Of a DNA stretch of 59,523 bases, positions 12,201 through 24,200 are shown piece by piece. The DNA comes from Branchiostoma floridae (taxonomy: Eukaryota; Chordata; Leptocardii; Amphioxiformes; Branchiostomatidae): contig NC_049987.1 in assembly GCF_000003815.2 (NCBI RefSeq), forward strand, positions 17,095,898-17,155,420, given 5' to 3'. The number at the start of each line of letters is the position of its first letter. Position 1 is the first letter of the stretch. The position numbers were made by a program, and so were the translations under genes. A model generated the notes under the pieces. That model ran no database searches and was not told the origin of the DNA. It saw only the letters and a program-made list of their open reading frames with translations.

Positions 12201-15200
12201 TAGACTTTTATAAACCTCTGCTTTCAGTTCTGAAGAGTTGTCAAACAAAATGGACTGATTTTTCTGTGGCTGGCTATTGCTCAGCAGTGAAATGACTTCC
12301 TTTAATGGCCTTGCTGTGTAATAGTATCTCATGAGCTGCTGTCTATTCGAGAAGTAAAATACTTTCTTCAGTTTTGCCCCGATGTCAGTATCTCTCGATA
12401 TTGACGATAAGGCTGACATGTTTTCCACCTGACCATGATTGTTCATGTATGTCCGCAGCCTCAGTTCTGCTGAGATACTGACCATCACCATCAAGTGATG
12501 TGTGTTCTCAGCATTGACAACCCCATCATTTTTCATCTCCTGGATAGTCTCCCAGATTGTGGTCGGTTGTATGTTATGAAGTAGCGCCCAGGAGGACACT
12601 GCAAGACTTGAAAAACGATACATTTCTTTCTTTACATTTAACAGACTGGCAGTTAGATCTTGGATTTGAAATGTCTGCACATTTTCATTAAGTATAGTTT
12701 TTGCCATTGCCAAAGGAATTGTCTGATTATTTTCTTGAAGTTGCTGAGTCCATAAAGACCTGTGGTCATCGACCAGGTCCTGTTCTCCTGTGATCAAAGA
12801 CACATTTCCCAGGATACTAGCAAGGTGGTACCCTTTCTTTAAATGGAACATAAAGTCATCTTGAAGAACTTTGATCATATTGCTTGGTGTGTGGATAAGT
12901 TCGCTTGTTCCTGTACTGTTACTACCCCTGCCCAGTGGTGTCTTACATGCATTTGGCATGGCTCCATCAAACGAAAACCCACGTGGTGTAACAGAGTCAT
13001 AGTACCAGCTGTCTAATGGGTCCCCTGAGAAGAAATTATTTAGAGTCTTAATCCCCATGGCTGGGAGAATGGTTTCACCCAGATTGATCACTTTGAGGTG
13101 CAGATAATGAGTGAGGTTGCGGAAATAATTAGCATTATGTTCTGTTTCCACCTCTGTCAAAATGGCAAATTCCAGATCAGAGTATGGAGTTACCAACCCC
13201 GTGGCTTGTGAACCCAGGCCTATCATGGCGTACTTACAGGGAGGGGGGCCCATAACCTCTATACATTCATGTACAAGCCCGGCTATGAACGTTTTTCGTT
13301 GGTCAACAATAGTCTCAAACAGTGTTTGGAGAGCTTCCACTCTCTTTTTCTCCACTTCTCTTAACTCAGGGTCATCTTCCTTAAGGCTATAAGGATCTAT
13401 TTCCTCATCGATCCTCTTTATTTCTCTCTCCGCATAGTCACGATCCCCATTCAACATCAATTTATGTTTCTCTGTGTCATCAATTTGTTCTGTTTGTTCA
13501 ATACCCAGCACATGCTCAAGAAATGATTTAGTTATGTCCTGGATTGCCTCCTCTATGTCCTCTCTTTCTGATCTTACCAGAGCTGCATTACAGAGTGCTG
13601 CAGCCTTGGTGAAATCACCTCCGTCTTTTGACAGGATTCCTCTCTTCAGGTAGACTTCACCCAACCTGTACAGGGGCTCTGCCTCTTCTCTGTGTTGACC
13701 TGAAACAAAAGATAAAGAAATGTTGTCAGTTGTAGTCTTGTCTTTGTCTTACTGGCAAACGTAAAATTCTGATATACAAAAATTTAGTGATAGGGTAGGA
13801 ATATAGGCCAAGCCTGAATTGTATCTAATTGCAGTTCATCAACTTTTATTAAATGATAGATCTTGCAATTTCTATAGACTAAAAAGTATAATGTCCTTTG
13901 GAGTTTGGACTAACTGTATGCAAAGACTAATATTACCTTTGACATGAACAGACTTGAGAGCAGCTGCAAAGTTTTGTTCTGCCGTGTCCAGGTCCCCTGT
14001 CTGCAGTGCAATGGAACCTTCCTGCAGATGGTCTTCATATGTTCTATGTTTATAAGAAGAATGTCATGATATGCATTGATTTAGGAAAATCTAAAAAAAA
14101 TGTATGCTGGTGATACTTGTAAATCAGCTATCAATTGTACATGGTAATAGAAAATTGCTACAAACTAAAAATGCAAATAAATTAATGCTTGAAGTAGATT
14201 TCAACTTTGCTCATTGTTGTATGCCTGCATAGATGATATACCCAATCTAGATCCAAATCTAATGCAAGTACTTTAAATGCAGAAGCTTTTGTGGTTGTTT
14301 TATGTTCTTTGTGGTTTTCAGGCTGGCCACTTCACCACAACTCAAAACCACCGCGGACACTTTTCCTTCAGAATCTGTCTTGTGCTATTGTCACCTACAG
14401 CACACTCTTCTCACTACGTACTATATACATGGTCACATATCCAAAATCAAAATATTTTAGAGTTCACGTTCATACATTTCTCCATGTGACCTTCATGTAC
14501 TGTATTGCACCGGGGTAAAAAAGTAGTAATGTACTGTATTCAGAGGGCATATTATAGGGTTAGATTAGTGACATTTGATCACATCAGCACTGTCAAAGTC
14601 TACAGCGGTACTATCAGTTTGTACCAACCAGTAAGTGGTTTGCAACAGCTGGCGTAGAGGCGCTGGGTTTTTCATATAAGTGACTACTTTACAGTACAGT
14701 TAAGTTTGCAGGGTCACAGGCACTTGCTGCAAACTCAATACCACCATGCACAAACACTCCTTTTTCCCACCACCGCGAAATCAAATGCATTGAAAGTACA
14801 TGTAATTCACAAACCTGTCATTATCTCCCAATGTTACGGTACTAGTACTGATGTCTGTGACTTTACTCTTTCCTGTAGTATCACTGTTAAGAACCATGAA
14901 CAATGAAAGAGTTGTCATAATCACATATCTTCAAGTTCAACAGTAATACTCAAGTGCAATAATCAACTTTGCAAGTTATGCATATTTGCTCTATAAACAA
15001 CAGACAAAGGCAATACAAAGAGAAAGGATCAGTTTGAAAATCATTGCACCTGTCTAACAGGTATCCCCACCTTGGTATGTTTGTATGGAGGTTATGGCCC
15101 TTTGTAGCAGCAGGTTTTCTGATGTTCCTACACTGGTGTCCTACGGCCGGTCTTCTCTGCCTCCGTTTCGATTCATTTGATACTGACTGCAGCAAAATAA

Positions 15201-18200
15201 TCATTTTATAATTGTCAGCATTTATATGCCTTGTACTCTTCTAAAATTCATACACTTTGTACTAGTAGAGATCTTCCAAGTAAATTATGCTTCTATTTGC
15301 ATGTAAGGTATTTCTTATACTTTACACACCTAATCATATTTGTGAGGCACACAGTATATAATACCCTTCACACAGCAGGAAAATCTACAACAGTACTGCT
15401 CAATTAGTCGGTGTGCTCTAAATGACATTTTTAGCAGTAGTATACACCTGGTCTTCTCTTGATCGTCACATAATTTTTAAAAATTGGCCGATGTTCACAG
15501 GACACCAAGCCTTGTTCAAGGAGACAGTAAATTTCTGAGGTAAAAAAATATGCGCAATCATACTCTCTGATGGCAGGACATTCATACACTAAGTGTGATT
15601 CTGACTATGTGATTATGATGGGGACTTAACTGCTAAATTGTAACTTCTTACCATTTTTACTGCTTCCCCGATCTTCTCTGCATAACGTATGCGATGGTGC
15701 AGAGTCTGTTTTGTCTCAGGATCCTCACAACTTCTCAGGCCTTTCTTGTACATGGCAGCTGCCTTGGAGAACTGAGATACATCAGAGGTTTTCGTGCCTT
15801 TCTCAAGATAGAAATCTCCTAAAGATTTCAAAACCTCAACCTCCAAGAACATATCGCTGTTTTCTATTGCAGTAACCAATGTCTCTGTGTAAGTCTCCTC
15901 AGCTGCAGTGGATTGTTGGGATTTTTTGTTACTTCTGTCTAATTTGTCACAAATCTCTGCCACCCTTAAGACATTACTGTCAGCAGTACCCCAGTAGTCT
16001 GGTAACAACCACCGGAAGTGTGGAGTGTACCCCTGCAGCAGTTGTCTGGAGAGTTTCTCCATGTAGCCGATACGATGTTCCAGTGTTTGTCCCATGTCTG
16101 GATCTTTGCAGCGCAGTAGGGCAGCAGCATACAGGGCAGCAGCCTTGTCAAACTCTGCCGAATCTTTGCTGAGCTTGCCTTTCTGAAGATGCAGGTCTCC
16201 AAGACTTTTCAAAACTTCGACCTCAATCAAGAGGTCCATGTCAACAATGGCTTCCCTCAGTGCCTGCCCATAGCTGACTATTTGGTCATGCTGATGACTC
16301 TTGAGGCCCAACTCCAGGTCCTGTAACTTGTCTGACAGGCTGGTCATATTGGTGTCAGACATATTGCTACTTCAACTCCAAACTCCGACTGTTGATTAAG
16401 ATGAGTGTATTTTTTAGTCTTGGAGGTAATATGCACTGTAAACCTTTGTAACTAATTATTAGATACACTCTAGTCATTAATAGGCCATAAAGTGCTGATT
16501 ACAAATTAAGAAGTGGAGGCATAACAAGAAACATTCAAATCAATCTAAGAACTTTACCCATTATACACAATGTTTTCTAATCTTCTTGGTACAACTACAA
16601 GTGAATAATATTTTATTCATAGAACTTTTGGCTTAGATGTTGAGAAACCTTCTCCCTTCTGAGCACATGTATTGTCTTTTAAAAGCATTGTGACACCATT
16701 AATTAGCTTAAAATAATACAAAATGTCTGTGCCCTAGTTGATATACATGTACTCCAGCAGTTCAGACTCCACAGTACACATTCGTCAAGTCTTTGTACAC
16801 TTCCATCGCCCTGTAACCTGTCAGGATATAAACAAACCTGTATAAATCTCACCTGTATCTCTGAGACTCCACAGCTGTAAACCTGCCTGGGTAGAGACTT
16901 GCTCCTTTCTCTCTCTTCTGACAAAAGTTCTGTTTTTTTCCCTCTCTGGCTTGTCCTGTACCACTGCTGGGACTTTTCATGCGGTCATGCCTATTTATAT
17001 CAGGAGTTAGTCTTATGATCGACTCTGTAAACCATTACATGGTATAATAGATCACATATTACCTCATGTTTACACCTTTGTTCACTTGGCTTTGTGATGG
17101 CTACACAGTCATGTAGTTCTCCTATTACATTGTGTACACTGTTTCTTATATGTTGGTGCAGCTTATAAACTAGGAATAGACAAGACAGGTGATTTGTACA
17201 TTATATACCTTTTTTTCAGGGGTCTAACGCAGTATACCCTATCCCAATGCTATGATGACTTGTAATATACTGCCAACTCTCACAACACTTCATAATATAT
17301 CAGTAAAGAAAGGGATAAGGTGACAAGACTGACTCACATAGTCTTTTGACCTTTGCTGACCAGTAAAAAATGGTTCAGGCCAGTAGCCTTGTGGTTGTGT
17401 GGCATAGTCCCTGAGTTATTACCTGCATGTATGCAGGTATGGTTTTGATGCTGGTGGAAACTTTTCGGTAGCCGGGGATGTAGGGCGCTGTATCTCGTGA
17501 ACGGATGGTGCGAGCACGACGATTTTTGGAACGTGGGTTGGGGGTGGTAGCCTAACACTCAGGTTTGATTTTGGGCCTCCTGGCGTTTGAACTTGACATT
17601 GCAGGTGGCATTTTTGGTGTTCTTTGGGCACTTTTGGCGCTGTGTGTCCGGAACGATACGCGCAATTGCGACGATTTTTGGTGCATGGGTGGGGGGTTGT
17701 TGCCTGTTGCCTAGGATTGACTTTGGGCCTTGTCGCGTTTGAACTTGACCCGGCAGGTTGAATTTTGTGTCCGGGAGGGGTGTTTCCGGAGTTATATCTT
17801 CTGAACGGCTGGTGCTGGCGCGATGATATTTGGCACATGTGTCGGCGGTGGCTGAATAATGCTCAATTTTGATTTTGGCGCCCTTGGTGCTTGAACTTGA
17901 CATTTTAGGTTACCTTTTGTGCAGGCACGGGGCGTGCGCTGTATCTCCGGAACGCAAGGTACCATTGTGTTGCTATTTGGTACGTGAGTTGTTTGTGGTG
18001 TCCTGGTGGTCAGGTTTGATTTTGGGCCTCCTAGTGCTTGAACTTGATACTGTATAGGTTGACCCTGTTTTTGTGTGGTTGGGGCATCCCCCCATTATCT
18101 GCTTGGTTCTGAAAACAGATTACGGTTGGGTGTAGAACCATCATCTGGCCTGGGGCAACCTTCAATGTATCAGGTTACTTTGTATCCCCTGTCTTAGTGG

Positions 18201-21200
18201 CACTGACGGTGTGCCAGATGACGGGAGTGTACCAGATGATATATCTGTTGGTCAGGTATAATTGGAGTTTGCTTATTACTCTTTGTGGTGTTTCTAGAGC
18301 TGTATAGTACTGAGTTTAAAGTTCTGGTACAAGTTCCTTTACCCTGTTGGCAATCATGGTTGAACTTGAACTTAAACAGAAGAAGATGCAATTTTCTAAT
18401 GTGGAGGAGAACTGTATAGAGCGTGGGCATAAGAGAAAGGTATGTGTATGATTTGTCCTGTGTTTCTTTTTGTTTCTTTGGTAATGCCATTTCCAATTCC
18501 ATACTGTATACAGGTAATTTGTAGTTTTGGGCTAGTCATATTCGCTTGGTTTTTGGGCCTGCTTAATCTATAGTACAGGCAGGGTTAAGTGGTGGAGGCT
18601 TAGCTTGGTTCTGTTTTAAATTCAGTATCGTTTGTTGCATTTTGTCGCGGCAAATATATGATGAAATTCCCCTTCTAAGCAACTGCTCATTGGTTTGGGG
18701 GGATGTTTGCTGGGTGTTTTCTCTGACTACAACAGCTTCTGAAGTTTTCAAAGCTTCCATTGCCAGCAGCTTGCCATCTATAAATGGGATTGACAAGGAC
18801 ATTTTTCATAGTAAATTATGCTGTTAAATTTGGCTTAGATACTACAGGAGATTTAGATTTGGGTTGGATGGATTGAATGAAAATATCATACCACCCTGGG
18901 GACTAACTGTTGCTGCTGCATCATGGGGGCTAGCACTATTCATATTGTCTAATGTCTATGGAACTACTATAAAAGTATCATTGGTCAAATTATGCAAGTA
19001 ACCTTCCGATGTCAAGTGAATAACACCCCAGAAATAAATCTTTAATGAATATCATTGGAAGAACACAAACCAAGGAGATTTAGCAGCTACATTAGGTCAG
19101 TACATTGAAATAGGAAGATATTAGTACTGAATATATCATGTGACAGAGTAACTACATGTACATGGGCCATCTGAGACAAAAAAAAGGTTGCGTCTCAACA
19201 ACTTCAAGGTACTGTGGTTGGTTAGTTACATACTTAAGAAATCCAAAATAAGTAATATTCATCCATGTCCAAACTTACAAATTCAGAAAATGGAATTTCA
19301 GACTTTTGCATGGTGCACAACCAACAGGGTAAAAAGCTCATTTTTCCAACCACGTACAACAGACAAAAAGGCAAAAATACACAATAGGTCTACAGAAACC
19401 CAATACATTTCATGCAGGCCTGAGGTCTACGAACTCTTGTTAGCTTTCTGATTAACTGCCTGCTTGCCTGCGTTCAGGTTAGCCTGCAGATAGGCCATGG
19501 ATCACCTGAGGGCGCTTTTATCACATCATGCATTCTGAGAGTAGACTGGATCACAAGTTATATTAAGCCTTTGATTTCAATACAAAGGGCATCCGAGAAG
19601 CTGTGATGTTTATTTTGACATATGAAATACCTAGATGTAGGACAATACTGAGGCCATTAGTTATCGTGCAGCATGCATTGGGAAAAGGAAGGAAATTTTG
19701 TTGCTGCTATGGCATCATAGCTTACCTTCATAAAAAGCATTTTTTAAAGAACCATTTCATGTTCATGTACTTTCCCTGTATATTAGGGCCATAGGATTTT
19801 TCAAAACTTGTCAAACCCTGATAATCTCTTAGCAGTCCTGAACAGACAATGTGTATACTGTTCCAGACTTCTGCCCCCAGTGTCTTCCCTTAAAATGCAT
19901 GTAATATGTTTTTACACAACATGTCTTTTTTTTCAGATTCAGAATTTCAGATTCTTTAGATATGCACACTGCAAAGTCTTTAGATATGCACACTGCAAAG
20001 TCAAAACATTGCAAATGTCTCTAGAACTAGAAGTTGTCCACCATATATACTGTGGTGTACTTGCTGTACTAGAGGTGTTTAATGTAACCCACCTGTTCTC
20101 ACTTCAGTCTGCCTCCAAACTATTTGCTGCTTCTATTATATACAATGTGTACATAACAGAAGTAGCCATTCTGTTTTTAGATTAAATTTACAGTTAAAGG
20201 CCATGTTTGAAATATGGTCTCAAATTTTTTATTAACAATGCCATCATGATGGAAGGTTTCAATATCAAAGATTACGTCTTTGAAATGGAACAAACACTGT
20301 TGGAACAAACAACATACTGTTTAAACAGTATGGTGCATAGTTATTACATAGTTTCAAGTTGCGGGAGGGTCTAAGGTCTAAGGTAAGGTCAAGTTATATT
20401 ATGGTAAACAACAACCAGGTATGTGTGGGAGTGAGCATTGAAACATAGGCATATATATATAGGAAGTACATAATAAAGGGTTAATGCCCCGGCCCGAGGT
20501 GTATATGGTGAGATAATCCCTNNNNNNNNNNNNNNNNNNNNNNNNNNNNNNNNNNNNNNNNNNNNNNNNNNNNNNNNNNNNNNNNNNNNNNNNNNNNNNN
20601 NNNNNNNNNNNNNNNNNNNNNTCACCATATACACCGAGGAAAAGGCGGGGCATTAACGTTATTATCATATAGCCTATTCAACTGACACATATAGCCTATC
20701 CAACTGACACAGGGCGTTTTCTGCGTGTTTACTGTAACAACCTGCGGATGACCGCGGGTGACCCCCGATAGAACGCCCGTTCTGTTCGATCACGTCAGAT
20801 CGAACAAGATTCGTGTTCTAATACCCCGAATAGAAGTCAAATTTGACCATCGGGTTTGTTTAGTGGGGGTGTTGAAAATCATGTTTAACCTTTTTCTATT
20901 TAAAAACCAATTATATCTTTTTAATTGTGTTGTAGTTTAACATAAATTGTTCGAAATAAAGTACAATACGCTGTTTAAAAGATATAATCGATAAATACTT
21001 AACATTAACGGTTATTTATTCTAATAACCGCCCACTTTTCAGGTTACTGCCTGATAACCCATAGGAAATGGGGGCCTCTGATTGGTCAACTCCATCTGGC
21101 TATATGATAATGTATAATATTGCCCCAGCAATATTTCATGTGACAGAATTTTGCAAGTGGTCACAAAAAAGGAGTACCACTTGCAGGTAATGATTACTAC

Positions 21201-24200
21201 AATCATATACAAGACAGTGTAAATACAGTTAAAATTTGATTTGCAAATCATGGAGGATAAATATGTTAATTACAATCATTATTCAATTTCTCAGTACAGC
21301 AAGCAAATCACAGTGAAATGAAGCTAATAGTTAAAGACACTATATTCTATAATCTAACACAGTGACACTATTGTTACAGTAAATGAAACTGATTTTTCAG
21401 GCATACCATTTGATACCTTTACAAATGATATGTTAAGCAAAATAGATTACTCTGTAACAGAGATAAAGGTCAAGTAGTCAAACCTCAGACTGGGCTATTA
21501 GTGCAATGTGGCTTTGCTTCAGATCATGAATTTTTGGCCAAGCACACCAGGGCACCCCTACTCAATAAGCATGTTAGTTTCCTTTTACATGCACAGGTTT
21601 GGCGCTCTAAAGCACCCTCATAAACGAGGCTGCTGGCTTAAAGTACCCCTCCGAAAGGAAGATGTGACTCTTTTTAGTCGTGTCCTGGGCGCAAACTCGG
21701 CCAGGGAATTTGAACCAGATGTAGTGAGAGGTGCATAAACCACTGCACATTGTGAGCGTAAGAGAGACAGTCAATTATGTAATATCTACTAGTAGTTGAT
21801 TCTAAAGATGGGGAATTTTAGGTCTAATTAGTACTCAATCTCTGATTCATCTTTTCTTCAAGCTCAAAATAGAAATTGGCTTTTGAGAAGTTGCCAAGGT
21901 CTCTCCAGGCAACACACAGATTGTTAAGTACATCTGCTATGTCAGGATGTGCAGTGTCCTCACCATAGATGGACAGCATCATCCGTAGTGACTGTTCACA
22001 ATAGTTGATGGCCATCCTGTGCTCACCAAGGATGCTACAGAGGGTACCCAAGTTGTTAAGTGTATTGGCAATGCCAGGATGTGCAGTGTTTTTGCCATAG
22101 ATAGTCTGCTCCATTTTTAGTGACTGTTCATAATAGCTGATTGCCTTTCTGTGATCACCAAGATCACTCCAGCTCATACCCAAGTTGTTCAGTGAGGCGG
22201 CAGTGTCAGGGTGTGCAATGTCCTCACCATAGATGCTCTGCCTCATCTGGAGTGACTGTTCAAAGTAAGTAATTGCCTTTCTGTGATCACCAAGGTCACT
22301 GCATGCGGCACCCAAGTCATTGAGTGAAGTCGCAATGTCAGGATGTACAGTTCCCTTACCATAGATATCCTGCTTCATCTGTAGTGACTCTTCAAGGTAA
22401 TCAATTGCCTTTTTGTAATCACAAAGGATGATCCATGCAGCACCCAAGTTGTTAATGGAGTCTGCAATGTCAGGATGTGCAGTGTTCTTGCCATAGATAA
22501 TCCTCTGCATCTGTAGTGACTGTTCGTAGTAGCTGATTGCCTTTCTGTGATCTCCAAAGTTCCGCCAGGCATCAGCCAAGCTGTTAAGTGTGGCGGCAAT
22601 GATGGGATGTGCAGTGTCCTCACCATAGCTGCTCCACTCCATCTTCAGCGATTGCTCATAATAACTGATTGCCCTTCTGTAATTACCAAGATCACTCCAG
22701 ATAGTACCCAAGTTGTTTAGTGGGGCGGCAATGTCTGGATGTGCAGTGTCTTCACCATAGACACTCCGCTTCATCTGTAGTGACTGTTCATAACAGTTGA
22801 TAGCTTTTCTGTGATCACCAAGGTTTCCCCAGCCATTACCCAAATAGTAAAGTGAGCTAGCAATGTCAGGATGTGCAGTTTCTTCACCATAGATATCCCT
22901 TTTCATCTGCAGTGACTTTTCATGATAACTGATTGACTTTCTGTAATTACCAAGGTTATTCCAGTCAACGCCCAAGTTTGTAAATGATGCAGCAATGTTA
23001 GGATGTGCAGTGTCCTCACCATAGATACTTTGCCTCATTTGTAATGACTGCTCATGATAGCTTACAGCCTTTCTGTAATCACCAAGGAGATTCCAGGCAG
23101 TACCCAGTTTGGAAAGCGAGGAGGCAATGTCAGGATGTGAAATGTCTTTGCCATATTCTGATAGATTATTTTGTAGTGTTTGCTCCCTGCATGCCTTAGA
23201 ATTTTGGTAATCACACAGACTTTCATATACCTCTGCTTTCAGTCTAAAAGAAAGGTCAAAGAGTTTTGAAGGCTCTTTTGCTGGTTGACTGTTGGTCAAC
23301 TGTGAAATAAATTGCTTCAATGGCCTTTCTGTGCAATAGTATCTCATAAGCTGCTTTGTATTTGAGATGTGAAACACTTTCTTTAGTTTCTCCTCAATGC
23401 CTGTACTGGTCGACATTGACGATAAGGCCGACATCTTTTCCACCTGACCATGATTGTTCATGTATGTACGCAGCCTCAGTTCTGCTGAGATACTGACCAT
23501 CACCATCAAGTGATGTGCATTCTCACTATTGATGACACCTTTATCTTCCAGCTTCTGGATAGTCTCCCAGATTGTGGTCAGTTGTATGTTATGAAGTAGC
23601 GCCCAGGAGGACACTGCAAGGCTTGAAAATCGATACATCTCTTTCTTTACATTCAACAACCTGGCAGTTAGGTGTTTTATTTCAAACATCTGTGCATGCT
23701 CACTCAGATCAGCATTTGCCAATACCAAAGGTATGGTTCCATCATTTTCTTGAAGTTGCTGGGCACAAAGAGACATGTACTCATCCACCAAGCCCTGTTC
23801 CCCTGTGATCAACGACACATTTCCCAGGATACTAGCAAGATGGTAGCCTTTCTTTAAATGGAACCAAAAGTCATCTTTCAGAATGCTGGTCATATTGCTT
23901 GGTGTGTGGATAAGTTCATTTGTCTCTGTGTTGTTCCTACCTCTGCCCAGTGGAGTCTTACATGCATTTGGCATGGCTCCATCAAACGAAAACCCACGTG
24001 GTGTTACAGAGTCGTAGTACCAGTCTTCTAGTGGGTCATCTGAGAAAAAATTATTTAGAGACTTAATCCCCATGGCTGGGGGAATGGTTTCTCCCAGGTT
24101 GATCACTTTGAGGTGCAGGTACTGGGTGAGGTTGCGGAAATACTCCGCATTGTGCTTGGTTTCCGCCTCTATCAAAATGGCAAATTCCAGATCAGAGTAT

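Larger units (their letters stand above)
9951..19940. repeat. Segmental duplication, unit 1 (contains TPR gene A)
   Basis: A ~10-kb tandem duplicate of roughly 20013-30290. Homology is visible outside the exons too. The left edge (AATGTCTCT, then TATACTGTGGTGTA) recurs at 20013. Flanks of the TPR exons match. The stretch AACTCTCACAACACTTCAT at about 17277 recurs at about 29350. The right edge TATGTTTTTACACAACATGT at about 19905 recurs at about 30261. Boundaries are approximate. Each unit also carries private insertions. Confidence 0.8.

Noticed and set aside
17419-17903. Overlapping minus-strand frames of 114-139 codons
   Set aside because: They coincide with the ~150-bp satellite and show repeat-derived composition.
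18563-18802. 79-codon minus-strand frame between the TPR genes
   Set aside because: No homology recognised, no splice context; it may be chance. Too weak to list as a gene.
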